Notes: generated from the letters alone by a model not told the origin. Shown: positions 49,133 through 60,457, numbered from the stretch's first letter. The stretch: DNA of 64,000 nucleotides from Bacteriovorax sp. BSW11_IV (GCF_000447755.1 NZ_AUNE01000002.1:32900-96899); one strand, 5' to 3'. Translations and numbers: made by a program.

Positions 49133-51380
49133 AATTAAGGGCTTGATCTATTTCTTTTAAAGTAATTGTTTCACCAAGATTTATGAGTTCACCTTTTGAG
49201 TTGATCACAAAGTAGGCGGGGACTCCAACCATACCATTGGCCTTAAGCCATGACCCAATTTTCTCATCTCTTCTCGTCCAGTCCGCCAAAAGAAGTTTGA
49301 CGTTTTTCTTGGCCACTAAATCTCTAAAACCTTGAGTATCGATGACAAGTTTTTCATTTACTTTACAAGTGAAGCACCACTTTGCCGTAAAATCTACAAA
49401 TGTTAGCTCTTTACTTTCTTGATGTGAAGTCATCTTCGCTTGTGACCATTCTTGCCAATCAAGTCCTGAAGTTCTTTTTTCGGTCACAATGGCAGATTGT
49501 CCTTCTACTGATTCGATTTTATTTTCAACAACAAGAGCACTCACTAATAATGCGATTGTGGCAGCGATAAAAGGAATCTGGTAGGCCTTCTTTTTTGACA
49601 TATTCTTCCACATATAGAACATAAAAAAGATGAGCGCTAAGGCCGTGTTCATCTTTATTACTGAAAATGAACTATCCACAAGGGCCGCAAATACATCTAG
49701 CAGCCATACACTTGTAAGGATTAGTGTTAGTCCAAGAAATTTTTTTAAATGCTCCATCCATGCACCTGGGCGCGGAAGAAAGCTAATGAGAGAGGGAAAG
49801 AAGCCTGTTAGTAAGAAAGGGAAGGCCAATCCAAGACCAATCATCATAAAAATTGAAATGATATAAATAGGACCCGAAGTAAAAGCAAACGTTAGCGCTG
49901 TTCCTAAAAATGGAGCACTACATGGTGTTGAAAGAATTGTAGCAAGAACTCCACTCAAAAAATCTCCAGTGAATGTATTTCTAATTTCAACATTACCAAG
50001 CTTTGAACCACCTGGAGTTTTAAATTCAAAAAGACCAAATAGATTTAAGGCCATAGTGAAAATGACTATTAACATAAGGGCCACGAAAGTCGGGGATTGC
50101 AATTGGAAGCCCCATCCAACACTTGTCCCTGCTGCCTTTAGACCCAGAACGGCCATGACCAGAACAAAGAAACTAAAGAGTACGCCTAGTGAGTAAAAAA
50201 CATTGTGCTTTAAAATTGAAAGTCTACTTTCGTTACTGTGCTTGATTAAACCAAATAGCTTAAGTGAAATCACTGGCAAAACACAAGGCATAAAATTTAA
50301 GATGAAGCCACCTATGAAGGCAAAAAGTAGGTAATAGATAAACGAAGGTACTTCAGTTTTTGCTGATTGTTCTTGATTCTGATCTAATGCGGAAGTGCCT
50401 GCACTTGGGGTTGTGTCCTGAGTTGAGAATTCAGTGACTAGAGCAAAAAATGAATCTAGCTTATCTGCTTGATCTAAACTAATTGATGTAAAGATTTTTT
50501 CAACGACTGAAACTTCTTTTGTTTTTGGATCAGTATAGAGGAAGCGCAATTTGTAGGGAGAAGTGAATTTTCCATCACTAGGTAAAGGAACTTCGGGATC
50601 CATATACTCGCCATCCCATTCAATATTATAACGAGCATAAACATTATTCTTTTTATCTTTAAAGAGTTTTTCTCTTTTAAAGGCAAAGGGCTCTTGGGGG
50701 AAGGGAGTCAGGACGTTGATATTTTTTACGATATCTTGTTGTGCGACGTCGTTAAGTGTATAGAACAAATGTAGCATTGGAGATGTTGATTTATTATCTT
50801 TTGCAAGAACCAAATCTAAATCCGCAGGCATATCTTTAATTTTTGGAAGAGCTTCTATTCTTCTTGTCAGTTCAGAGTCATCAACAACTAGTTTATCATT
50901 TTTTTCTTTTAATAGACCGTCATTCAGGTTCCAATTAAGTTTTTTCTCACCAGGAATACAAATGTGTTTACAAACAAGCCAAGTCGAATGAATTTCAAGG
51001 GCACCATTTTTTACATTTTCTGGAAGTTTGAAAAATAAAGAGTAATCACCTTCATATCCAAAGGCCAAAATATCACCTTTTTCAATAAAGCGCTTTGGTG
51101 CTGGCCACTCAAGTTCTTCAAGGTTTAGATCTTTACTATCTAGTTTGAAATTTGCTTTGATTGGGAGTCCTGCATCTCCAGGATTTTTCCAGTAGGTGTG
51201 CCAATGTGGGAAGTTTTTGTAATTAAGTGCTAAAAACTTTGCATCATTATGAGTAAATACCTTTGCACTAAATTCCACCGGTGTCTGTGGGATACTTTCT
51301 TCTTCTGAATAATTTGCCCAAGTTTGTCCGAGGCATCCTAGAAGTGCGAAAACCACAATAATCTTTAATCTATCCCACAT
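49131..51380 (-). CDS. dsbD: protein-disulfide reductase DsbD
   Basis: 749 residues, longer than E. coli DsbD (about 565). Signal peptide 1-22; a periplasmic N-terminal region of about 320 residues (HIHSTWLVCKHICIPGEKKL-type Cys pair, VCKHICIPG) resembling the bicistronic ScsB/DsbD alpha domain; an eight-helix membrane domain with FMPCVLPVISLKLFGLI and STPCSAPFLGTALTFAF, providing the two membrane Cys; and a C-terminal thioredoxin domain with FTAKWCFTCK (Cys669, Cys672). Electrons pass from cytoplasmic thioredoxin through the membrane to periplasmic partners. The long N-terminal region points to the ScsB-like subgroup. Monocistronic. Confidence 0.85.
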   Translation of the reverse strand: MWDRLKIIVVFALLGCLGQTWANYSEEESIPQTPVEFSAKVFTHNDAKFLALNYKNFPHWHTYWKNPGDAGLPIKANFKLDSKDLNLEELEWPAPKRFIEKGDILAFGYEGDYSLFFKLPENVKNGALEIHSTWLVCKHICIPGEKKLNWNLNDGLLKEKNDKLVVDDSELTRRIEALPKIKDMPADLDLVLAKDNKSTSPMLHLFYTLNDVAQQDIVKNINVLTPFPQEPFAFKREKLFKDKKNNVYARYNIEWDGEYMDPEVPLPSDGKFTSPYKLRFLYTDPKTKEVSVVEKIFTSISLDQADKLDSFFALVTEFSTQDTTPSAGTSALDQNQEQSAKTEVPSFIYYLLFAFIGGFILNFMPCVLPVISLKLFGLIKHSNESRLSILKHNVFYSLGVLFSFFVLVMAVLGLKAAGTSVGWGFQLQSPTFVALMLIVIFTMALNLFGLFEFKTPGGSKLGNVEIRNTFTGDFLSGVLATILSTPCSAPFLGTALTFAFTSGPIYIISIFMMIGLGLAFPFLLTGFFPSLISFLPRPGAWMEHLKKFLGLTLILTSVWLLDVFAALVDSSFSVIKMNTALALIFFMFYMWKNMSKKKAYQIPFIAATIALLVSALVVENKIESVEGQSAIVTEKRTSGLDWQEWSQAKMTSHQESKELTFVDFTAKWCFTCKVNEKLVIDTQGFRDLVAKKNVKLLLADWTRRDEKIGSWLKANGMVGVPAYFVINSKGELINLGETITLKEIDQALN

Positions 51381-51507
51381 ATAATGTTATCCTTTATCAG
51401 AGATCTAACTTATAGCTATTTACGTCAATATTAACAAAATATTAAGCCCTAAACATTAATCTGCAAAGATTTGACTGAGAATTGACAACGAAATGAAAGG
51501 ACGGCCA

Positions 51508-52305
51508 ATGAGCTCACATTTCCCAAAAAGAATTGTTTGTTTAACTGAAGAAGGGGTGGAAACGCTCTTTGAAATTGGTATGGGTCACCTTGTTGTTGGT
51601 GTATCGGCCTTTGTCGAAAGGCCTTTAGAGGCCAAGCAACTGCCAGTGGTTTGTGCTTTTACTGGTGGAAGTGTTAAAAAAATTATGAATTGTGAACCCG
51701 ATTTAGTCCTTGGGTTTTCAGATATTCAAAAAGATTTGGCGCGTGATCTTATTGCACAAGGCCTTTCTGTCTATATTGCCAATCATCGTTCCATTTCAGG
51801 AATATTAAGTTATATAAAAATGCTCGGATATATGGTGGGAGCCCCTCTAAGAACCGATGAGCTCATAACTAAGTTAGAGGCCAAAATACAGGTCGCACAA
51901 GATTTTGCAAAAACATTAAAAGTTAAACCCCGTGTGTATATTGAAGAATGGGATGAACCTATGATTTGTGGCATTGAATGGTTTAACGAGATCGTCCAAT
52001 TATGTGGTGGCATAAGTGTTACCAATGAAATCTCACAAAAAGGAAGCCTTGCTAAAGATCGTTTCGTTAGCTCTGAGCAAATAGGGGCCTTAAACCCTGA
52101 TATGATCTTGGCCTGCTGGTGTGGCAAAGAAGTGGATAAGGAATCTTTCAAAAATCGAGTAGGGCTTAAAGATACTGATGCAGTTTTAAAAAATAGGATA
52201 ATTGAACTTGATCCGGCCATCTTTTTACAACCGGGACCTGCTCCAATTTTAGATGGAATTGATCAGTTAATAGAGATTTTCAAAAACTTCGATCCAAATG
52301 CCTAA
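51508..52305 (+). CDS. BtuF-like periplasmic-binding-fold protein without a signal peptide
   Basis: 265 residues from ATG 51508 (AAAGGA seven bases upstream; ATG 51493 adds five residues). The class III binding-protein fold is clear: KRIVCLTEEGVETLFEIGMG, EPDLVLGFSDIQKDLA, the long linking helix, YIEEWDEPMICGIEWFNEIV, and LNPDMILACWCGKE. This resembles cobalamin-binding BtuF and the cytosolic 'cobalamin-binding protein' group. No signal peptide precedes the first strand, so it should stay in the cytoplasm, and no ABC permease or ATPase is adjacent. It may act as a soluble cobamide or siderophore binder (inference). Confidence 0.65.
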   Translation: MSSHFPKRIVCLTEEGVETLFEIGMGHLVVGVSAFVERPLEAKQLPVVCAFTGGSVKKIMNCEPDLVLGFSDIQKDLARDLIAQGLSVYIANHRSISGILSYIKMLGYMVGAPLRTDELITKLEAKIQVAQDFAKTLKVKPRVYIEEWDEPMICGIEWFNEIVQLCGGISVTNEISQKGSLAKDRFVSSEQIGALNPDMILACWCGKEVDKESFKNRVGLKDTDAVLKNRIIELDPAIFLQPGPAPILDGIDQLIEIFKNFDPNA

Positions 52306-52403
52306 AAATAGGTTCAAACCTTTTTTCTCAAAAAAAAGTTAAATGATTCTGTCGAAATTCCGAACAGTCAAATGTAGACCGTAAATGGATACGAGGACAG
52401 TCC

Positions 52404-53129
52404 ATGAATAAAATAATGAACTTAGCAATTTTAATGACAATTTCAACCCTCTTCGCTTCTTGTGGGGCAGTGGATTTCCTTGAACAAAGGGCCGCTTATT
52501 ACAACCAATTAGAAGACAAAGGCTACGTTTTACTCAAAGAAAACGAGGCCCTTAAGATTGAAGTTGCAAAACTTAAAACACAAGTGAAGTCACTTGAGAG
52601 TAAGAACTATTATCTCGACTCGCAACTTGAAACTTTGAAGTCTTCTAAGACAATGCCGGCCGAGCGTACAATTGCTAGTGTTGCGCCAATGAATTCTGCG
52701 AATGATCTTGTCAAATTTGATGTTTATAAGTGGAAAGCTGATGAAATGTTAGCAGTTGCTGGAAAAGAGTTCACTGCTAAGAATTTTGAAAAGTCAGCTC
52801 AATTCTATAACACTTTTGCGATCCAGTATCCTGATTCAAAATTAAAAGATGATAAATATTTATATCAGGCGGCCATGGCCTCTTATGAGTCTGGTAAGCA
52901 TTATGATTGGACACTAAAGCATCTTGATAATCTTGTAGCGAATTATCCAAAGAGTGAATTCTTTCTTGGGGCAAAGCTATGGATGGGTCTTACTTATTTA
53001 AAAATTGGTGATGAACAGAAGTTCTTTTCTACTGTTGAAGAATTTAGATTGAAATATAGAAACACGCCAGAATGGCGCATCTTGAGTCCGCATTATGAAA
53101 AAATTGTTCAAAAGTACAAAACTAATTAG
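52404..53129 (+). CDS. lipoprotein with coiled coil and TPR-like C-terminus (YbgF/BamD-like)
   Basis: 241 residues. Lipobox LFASC (Cys20) after a hydrophobic signal; a coiled coil (about 40-80: ENEALKIEVAKLKTQVKSLE); and from about 110 tetratricopeptide-like helices (AGKEFTAKNFEKSAQFYNTF, AIQYPDSKLKDDKYLYQAAM, LDNLVANYPKSEFFLGAKLW). This resembles CpoB/YbgF or BamD-type scaffolds at the outer membrane or Tol-Pal system. GAGGAC precedes the ATG. The stop overlaps the start of the FecR-domain gene by 35 bases, so the two are translated from one message. Confidence 0.7.
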   Translation: MNKIMNLAILMTISTLFASCGAVDFLEQRAAYYNQLEDKGYVLLKENEALKIEVAKLKTQVKSLESKNYYLDSQLETLKSSKTMPAERTIASVAPMNSANDLVKFDVYKWKADEMLAVAGKEFTAKNFEKSAQFYNTFAIQYPDSKLKDDKYLYQAAMASYESGKHYDWTLKHLDNLVANYPKSEFFLGAKLWMGLTYLKIGDEQKFFSTVEEFRLKYRNTPEWRILSPHYEKIVQKYKTN

Positions 53130-54219
53130 TACAGCTTTTCTACTATTAATTGCTGATGTTGCCATGGCCCAATCTGAAAAGGCCGTGGTTACTGCATTAA
53201 TGGGAAGGGCATTCGTTAATCGCAAAGTTGATTCAAAACCAGTAATGCTCGAAGTGAAAAAAGGGGACACTCTTTTTGAATTTGATGAAGTATTCACAGA
53301 AGTTGGATCACAACTATCGATGCGTGACAGCTATGATCATGATTTTCATTTATCTGGTTCTGGTTATGCATTAATTCTTAATAGGGCCATTGAACTTAAG
53401 GGTGGATATCTTTGGGTTCGTTCTTACTCTGATCGTGATGAGAAGTTTAATGTTTCTACAGTAAATGCAAATACAACTTATGATAATGCAGATTTTATTA
53501 TTTCATTTGATCAAGACTCGGGTAAAACTCAATTAATGTCTCTTAAGGGTCAGGTAGAGTTTGCCAATATGGTTCATTCATATCTTAAGTATGAAGTTCC
53601 GGCAGGAAAATTCTCCTTTATCTCTGAAAGCTATGAGGATGGATCGCCTCGTATGCCGACTCCAACAGGTGAATCAACTTATAGAAAAGTGATTAGTTTA
53701 TTTGATGGTGTAGATAAAGATTTTGAGAATAAGACTAAAAGACAAATTGTAAAAAAAGAATCGCCTAAAGCTGACGACAGAACTCCTGCCTCTGCGACTT
53801 CGCCAAAAACAGTAAGTGAGCCAGGAAGTATAATTTATGTAAAAGAGTCTCCAAAGATTATTGATGATAGTAATATGATTGATGATATTGGACGTAAATT
53901 AGCTAGCGAATCAATGAAAAAGATTTCAGCAAAAAAGAAGTTCAAACCAACTTATGAGAAATCTTCTGGAGTACAAGTAAAAGTATTTGGTTCTCATAGT
54001 AATGCTGGAAACAGAATGCCTGCTTCAGTAAGCAATATGAAGAAAAAAGAAACTATGCGTGGTCCAGCGTCATTGGTTTCACCTGTTCAAATTAAGAATG
54101 ATCCATTTGAAAGTTCATTGTTAATTGAATACAAAAAACAGATGAGACATTCAAATGAAGTTAATTCATTGATTAAAGAACTCAAGAATTACGATCAAGA
54201 CTACAAAGAATCCTACTAA
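53095..54219 (+). CDS. exported FecR-domain protein
   Basis: 374 residues, signal peptide MKKLFKSTKLISTAFLLLIA then DVAMA. Residues about 28-160 form a FecR-like beta domain (VTALMGRAFVNRKVDSKPVM, VKKGDTLFEFDEVFTEVGSQ, GYLWVRSYSDRD). A Lys/Pro/Ser-rich, probably disordered C-terminal half follows with the basic stretch KKISAKKKFKPTYEKSSG. FecR domains in free-standing exported proteins of this group are common and probably bind ligands or peptidoglycan; no sigma factor or TonB receptor is adjacent. Overlaps the lipoprotein gene. Confidence 0.65.
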   Translation: MKKLFKSTKLISTAFLLLIADVAMAQSEKAVVTALMGRAFVNRKVDSKPVMLEVKKGDTLFEFDEVFTEVGSQLSMRDSYDHDFHLSGSGYALILNRAIELKGGYLWVRSYSDRDEKFNVSTVNANTTYDNADFIISFDQDSGKTQLMSLKGQVEFANMVHSYLKYEVPAGKFSFISESYEDGSPRMPTPTGESTYRKVISLFDGVDKDFENKTKRQIVKKESPKADDRTPASATSPKTVSEPGSIIYVKESPKIIDDSNMIDDIGRKLASESMKKISAKKKFKPTYEKSSGVQVKVFGSHSNAGNRMPASVSNMKKKETMRGPASLVSPVQIKNDPFESSLLIEYKKQMRHSNEVNSLIKELKNYDQDYKESY

Positions 54220-54228
54220 ATCTATTTG

Positions 54229-54257
54229 AAAATGTGCCAGTGTGTCTGGCACATTTT
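54229..54257 (+). terminator. intrinsic terminator after the FecR-domain gene
   Basis: AAAATGTGCCAG, loop TGTGT, CTGGCACATTTT: a perfect 12-base-pair stem ending in a T run. A TATAAT (54287-54292) shortly downstream probably belongs to the guaB promoter, although no good -35 is visible. Confidence 0.85.
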
Positions 54258-54314
54258 ACAATCTCGGCTCAAATCCAAAAAAGCACTATAATATCCATGA
54301 GTTTATAACTTTGA

Positions 54315-55796
<1,482 letters not shown>

Positions 55797-55807
55797 AAGG
55801 TTCTTAT

Positions 55808-57361
55808 ATGAGCGATAGACAAATTTGGATTGTAGATTTTGGTTCTCAATACACACAATTAATTACGAGAAAAACAAGAGAGCTTGGTCACTCAAGTGAG
55901 ATTATTACTGTAGATGAGTGTCGCGATCTTTTTAAAGAAGGTAAAACACCAAAGGCGCTTGTCCTTTCTGGTGGTCCTCAGTCCGTTTTTGAAGATGAAA
56001 CTGATTACTCATTCATTTTAGAAAGAAAAGATTTACCAATTTTAGGTATCTGTTATGGAATGCAGCTTCTTGGAAAATATTTTGGAGGAGTTGTAGAGAA
56101 GGGAACTATTGGAGAGTATGGCCACGCATCAATACATTTTGATAATGGTTTCACTATCAAAGGTTGTCCAGATCAAGTCAATGTATGGATGAGTCACTCT
56201 GATCACGTCTCTAAAGTTCCTGAGAATTTTAAAGTCGTTATGAGTTCATCTAATGGCCTAGTTGCAGCGATTAAACATGATTCAAGACCCGTTCTTGGTC
56301 TACAGTTTCATCCAGAAGTAGAACACTCTGATCATGGAAAAGATATTCTTCTTCATTTCTTCGAAGAGTTATCATCACTGGAAAAAGATTGGGATGCAAG
56401 TGAAATGCTAAAAGAAGCGAAGGAACTTGTTTCCACAATTGGTGATTCGAAGGTTCTTTGTGCTTTTTCTGGAGGTGTCGATTCACTTGTGGCTGCAATG
56501 ATTGCTCATAATGTAATTGGAAAAAACCTTTACTGCTTCTTCGTTGATCACGGACTTTTAAGACCACAAGATTATGGTCATATTGAAACTTTAAAAAATG
56601 AAACTGATCTTAATATCGAAATTATTAATGCTAAAGAAATCTTTTCTTCAAAACTAAAAGGTCTTTCAGACCCAGAAGATAAGAGAAAGGCCATTGGTAA
56701 AACATTTATTGAAGTATTTGAACAAAAGGTTCATGAGTTTGAAGATCAAAAAGGTGTAAAATTTGATTACTTACTTCAAGGAACACTTTATCCAGATGTC
56801 ATTGAATCAATTTCTCCGCATGAAAAAGGTGGAAAATCAGTGACTATTAAATCTCACCACAATGTTGGGGGATTGCCTGAGAGAATGAAGTTAAAACTTC
56901 TTGAACCGCTTCGTTATCTATTTAAAGATGAGGTGAGGGCCCTTGGTCTAGAGTTAAATTTAAAGAGAAACTGGGTATACAGACATCCATTTCCAGGACC
57001 AGGAATTGGTATTCGTGTTTTAGGAGAACTTTTTCCTGAGTCAATTTTAAAAGTTCAACAATCTGATCAAATTCTTTTTGAAGAACTTCAAAACTTTAAT
57101 CTTTATGAAGCTACTTGGCAGGCATTTACAGTGCTTCTTCCTGTTAAAACAGTAGGAGTGAAAGGTGATGCTAGAGCATTTGAAGAAGTTATTTGTATTC
57201 GTCTTGTAAATTCAAGTGATGGTATGACGGCCACTTGGAGTGATATGCCAAGAGACTTTCTAAGCAAAACTTCTAATAGAATTACCAATGAAGTTAAAGG
57301 TGTAACTCGTGTTGTTTACGATATTACTTCTAAGCCGCCAGGTACAATTGAGTGGGAATAA
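55808..57361 (+). CDS. guaA: GMP synthase (glutamine-hydrolysing)
   Basis: 517 residues. Class I amidotransferase domain (QIWIVDFGSQYTQLITRKTR; GICYGMQLLGKYFGG with catalytic Cys; LQFHPEVEHS with His-Glu), then the ATP-pyrophosphatase domain with P-loop CAFSGGVDSLVAAMIA and the C-terminal dimerisation part RVLGELFPESI and ending KPPGTIEWE, the family's conserved C-terminus. Converts XMP to GMP. The stop is directly adjacent to the stop of the convergent HAD-like gene. Confidence 0.95.
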   Translation: MSDRQIWIVDFGSQYTQLITRKTRELGHSSEIITVDECRDLFKEGKTPKALVLSGGPQSVFEDETDYSFILERKDLPILGICYGMQLLGKYFGGVVEKGTIGEYGHASIHFDNGFTIKGCPDQVNVWMSHSDHVSKVPENFKVVMSSSNGLVAAIKHDSRPVLGLQFHPEVEHSDHGKDILLHFFEELSSLEKDWDASEMLKEAKELVSTIGDSKVLCAFSGGVDSLVAAMIAHNVIGKNLYCFFVDHGLLRPQDYGHIETLKNETDLNIEIINAKEIFSSKLKGLSDPEDKRKAIGKTFIEVFEQKVHEFEDQKGVKFDYLLQGTLYPDVIESISPHEKGGKSVTIKSHHNVGGLPERMKLKLLEPLRYLFKDEVRALGLELNLKRNWVYRHPFPGPGIGIRVLGELFPESILKVQQSDQILFEELQNFNLYEATWQAFTVLLPVKTVGVKGDARAFEEVICIRLVNSSDGMTATWSDMPRDFLSKTSNRITNEVKGVTRVVYDITSKPPGTIEWE

Positions 57362-58270
57362 TTATTGAAACAGAGGAAGTTGCTCTATAGGAGCGCTTCC
57401 TTTTTTCATCACGTCTTCGACTCTTGTTGCGAAGACTTCTCTTTTTTCAAATGAATCTTCATATGTTTGAATCACAAAGAAACTCATTTCTGGGTATTTT
57501 TGTTTAAGCTCTCTCATGGCCTCTGTTACAAGTTCAACGTTTTTAGGGTCATCATCACTCATCCCAAATCTGTGATAGTTTGAATAACCATAGGTTTCAA
57601 TGGCCTTCTCTACAGATTCGTGGATGGCACGTCTTTTAAGTTCAGCAACAGATGTTTCAAGGTTTTTGTCACCAAGTTGTACTCTCATATCTGGATTACT
57701 AACTGGGTATATACTTAAATAATTCGGTCTATTTGGTAGATGACCTTGTCTCACCATTACGTCGATTCCATGTTTAATGGTTTCAGGATGGTGACCTCTG
57801 GCCGTGATAACAGAAATTGGTCTTTTGTTAAATGTCGCGTGGAAGAAACAATTCCATGATGGAGCTTTCCAGTCGTGTGGACCTTTTGAAAGGGCCTCTT
57901 CAATATCGATAACAAAACGTTGTTTTTTTCCTTTGATTCTTTCTACAAAAGTAATCTCTTGATCGCGACAATAACGAAAGCTTCCATTGGCATCACACAG
58001 ATCAACGGTGAAGTCTTTATAAAGTCCATCTTTACCAATAAAGGCACTATGCTGACCAAACTCACCACTAGAGAGAATAATTTCTTCTCCTGTTCTTTTA
58101 TGAAATAGAACAATTGGTGTTGATAAGAAGGCGATATTGTCATCGAAATCAAAGAAATAGAAAGAGCGGCCACCTAAATGAAAGTTGCGATCGGGTTCTT
58201 GTTCTCTCTTGAAGTCAAATTCAAGCTGAGCAGAGGTATCCTGTTTGTGTGCTTTTTTCTTATTGGCCAT
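57362..58270 (-). CDS. HAD-superfamily-like protein, unknown substrate
   Basis: 302 residues, soluble. HAD motifs can be traced: FFDFDDNIAFLSTP (Asp41 and Asp43 as DxD), PISVITARGHH as motif II, and HRFGMSDDDPKNVELV as the acidic motif IV, with a long cap-like insertion between them (about 50-155). The basic, polar N-terminus (MANKKKAHKQDTSAQLEFDF) is not a signal peptide. I do not recognise the subfamily; similar predicted phosphatases with FDFDDN are found in diverse bacteria. Convergent with guaA, sharing no visible terminator. Confidence 0.6.
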   Translation of the reverse strand: MANKKKAHKQDTSAQLEFDFKREQEPDRNFHLGGRSFYFFDFDDNIAFLSTPIVLFHKRTGEEIILSSGEFGQHSAFIGKDGLYKDFTVDLCDANGSFRYCRDQEITFVERIKGKKQRFVIDIEEALSKGPHDWKAPSWNCFFHATFNKRPISVITARGHHPETIKHGIDVMVRQGHLPNRPNYLSIYPVSNPDMRVQLGDKNLETSVAELKRRAIHESVEKAIETYGYSNYHRFGMSDDDPKNVELVTEAMRELKQKYPEMSFFVIQTYEDSFEKREVFATRVEDVMKKGSAPIEQLPLFQ

Positions 58271-58337
58271 GGGCCGATTATCGTAGAAAATTCAAATTTA
58301 CACAATTTGTCACTGTAAAAACTACAGGAGGTGTCAA

Positions 58338-58754
58338 TTAATCTTCCAAAATGAGCTTTGCCAAGTCCTTGACATCATTAGGGAATTTCTCCCAGTCCAC
58401 TTTTTTCTTTTGTCTTTTAGCGGCATTTCCATAGTGGGTTAGGCATAGGGCCCTTACAATTTTGCTTGATCTTTCATTGAGAGCACAGCGCTCATTGAAG
58501 GCCATGACTTTAGTCAAAAGTTCTTTATTGTCTTTAGCAAGGCCATCAAGTTGTCTTAGATTTTCTGCAACTTGAAAATATTCGAAAGGAATGGTTTGAA
58601 CATTCTTATCAAAGACACCCTCAACTTCAATTATTGTAGGAATCAGTTTTTCAGTCTCAAAAATAATTTTTTGAAACTCTAAAGGCTCTGCCTTTGTCAG
58701 ATTTATGTTAAGAAGTGATAGTGAAATGATTAGAGTTTTTTTCCATACTTTCAT
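58338..58754 (-). CDS. small exported helical protein, unknown
   Basis: 138 residues with a signal peptide (MKVWKKTLIISLSLLNINLTKA). The mature part is helical and contains two Cys (FNERCALNERSSKIVRALCL, 15 apart), which may pair. No family recognised. It lies 67 bases upstream of the HAD-like gene on the same strand and is divergent from the phosphatase gene at 58835. Confidence 0.6.
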   Translation of the reverse strand: MKVWKKTLIISLSLLNINLTKAEPLEFQKIIFETEKLIPTIIEVEGVFDKNVQTIPFEYFQVAENLRQLDGLAKDNKELLTKVMAFNERCALNERSSKIVRALCLTHYGNAAKRQKKKVDWEKFPNDVKDLAKLILED

Positions 58755-58834
58755 GAGTAAAATAATCCTTTATTTTAATCTCGATCTCATAGAAAATAAT
58801 GCCATATTAATTGAGAATTACAAGGTTAGATGCA

Positions 58835-60430
58835 ATGAATGATAAATCATTTTCAAGACGCGATTTTGTCAAGTTTATGGGAGGCTCTACAGCAGCACTT
58901 ATGGCCATTTCACCGGCCGCACTTCTTACATCATGCAAAAATGATATTGGGCTTAAGGGTATTACTCCTACGCTTCAAGATGAGCTTGTGTTGGCCCCTG
59001 GTCTTGATTATAGCGTTTTAATCAAGTGGGAAGATAAATTAAACACTGAAGACTATTTTGGTTTTAACAATGACTACACAGCATTTTTTGAACTGAGTGA
59101 AAGCGAGGCTATTCTTTGGGTGAATCATGAATACCCGCATCCGATGTTTATTGGTGGCTGGATGAAAGGGGGACCAAGAACTAAGGAGCAAGTAGACAAA
59201 GAGCGCTACAATCTAGGTGGGTCTCTTGTTCATATTAAAAAAGATAAGAACAATAGATGGTCATATGTTGAAAACTCACAGTACAACAGAAGATTGACGG
59301 CCACGACAGAAATTCCTTTGATCGCAACAAGAGATATTAAAGGGGCGAGAGTTGCTGTTGGAACATTTGCGGGATGTGCAGGGGGAGTCACTCCTTGGAA
59401 AACAGTTCTTTCTTGTGAAGAAAATTATCAGGATTACTATGGTGATTACTCAAGTAAGGGTGAATTCAAAAAAAGTAAATTCAAATGGGATGATTTTTAT
59501 AAATTACCGCCAGAGCATTATGGATGGGTCGTTGAAGTTGATCCATTGACAGGTGTTGCGAAAAAACTCACGGCCATGGGGCGTATGTCACGTGAGGGAG
59601 CAACGGCCACAGTTGCTAAAGATGGGCGTGTTGTGGTGTATTCAGGTGATGATAAAGCAAATGAGCATATCTATAAGTATATTTCTAAATCAACTGATTC
59701 TTTAGACGAAGGTGAGCTATTTGTTGCTAACCTTGAAAAAGGACAGTGGTTATCTCTTGATTGGTCAAAGAGTAAAGTTCTTCAAGATAATTTCAAAGAT
59801 CAAATGGATGTACTCATATACGCTCGTGAAGCAGCAAAACTTCTGGGGGCCACTCCATGTGATCGTCCAGAGGATGTTGAAATCAATCCAAAGACGAATG
59901 ATATTTTTGTATGCTTAACAAACAACTACAATAAAAATGAGCCGGATAATCCAAAAAATAATTATTACGGTAAAATTTTAAAAATTTCTGAAACAAATGC
60001 AGACCCTCTTTCACTGACTTTTACTTCTTCTGATTTCGCTGTAGGTGGTAATGATAGTGGATTTGCTTGTCCTGATAATATGATTTTTGATCACAATGGT
60101 AATCTATGGATGACGACAGATATTTCTGGCGACATGGTGGCCAAGGGTCCTTATGAAAAATTCAAAAATAACGGACTATTTTATTTTCCACTAAGTGGTA
60201 AAGATGCCGGTCGTGCTATTCAAATGGGTTCTGCTCCAGTCGATGCAGAGCTTACAGGATTGAGTTTATCAACTGATAAAAAGACTCTCTTTCTCAGTGT
60301 TCAACACCCTGGAGAAAAATCGAAATCATTAACGGAGTTAAATAGCCATTGGCCTAAGGGCGGGAACGAAATGCCACGTCCAGCAGTTGTGCAGATTTTT
60401 GGGCCACTCTTTGATAAATTAAATGGATAA
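58835..60430 (+). CDS. Tat-exported PhoX-like phosphatase (DUF839)
   Basis: 531 residues from ATG 58835. Twin-arginine signal SFSRRDFVKFMGGSTAALMA ending near a Cys (LLTSC). The mature protein shows the PhoX/DUF839 blocks: LWVNHEYPHPMFIGGW, GCAGGVTPWKTVLSCEENYQ, GWVVEVDPLTGVAKKLTAMG, REGATATV, and RPEDVEINPKTNDIFVCLTN, plus FACPDNMIFDHNGNLWMTTD. PhoX enzymes are Ca2+/Fe3+-dependent alkaline phosphatases active on phosphomonoesters, useful for phosphate scavenging. A Tat route fits a cofactor-bearing enzyme. Family assignment firm; substrate not proven. Followed 27 bases later by a FecR-domain gene. Confidence 0.85.
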   Translation: MNDKSFSRRDFVKFMGGSTAALMAISPAALLTSCKNDIGLKGITPTLQDELVLAPGLDYSVLIKWEDKLNTEDYFGFNNDYTAFFELSESEAILWVNHEYPHPMFIGGWMKGGPRTKEQVDKERYNLGGSLVHIKKDKNNRWSYVENSQYNRRLTATTEIPLIATRDIKGARVAVGTFAGCAGGVTPWKTVLSCEENYQDYYGDYSSKGEFKKSKFKWDDFYKLPPEHYGWVVEVDPLTGVAKKLTAMGRMSREGATATVAKDGRVVVYSGDDKANEHIYKYISKSTDSLDEGELFVANLEKGQWLSLDWSKSKVLQDNFKDQMDVLIYAREAAKLLGATPCDRPEDVEINPKTNDIFVCLTNNYNKNEPDNPKNNYYGKILKISETNADPLSLTFTSSDFAVGGNDSGFACPDNMIFDHNGNLWMTTDISGDMVAKGPYEKFKNNGLFYFPLSGKDAGRAIQMGSAPVDAELTGLSLSTDKKTLFLSVQHPGEKSKSLTELNSHWPKGGNEMPRPAVVQIFGPLFDKLNG

Positions 60431-60457
60431 ATAAAAATTATCTTAGAGAGGACTCTT

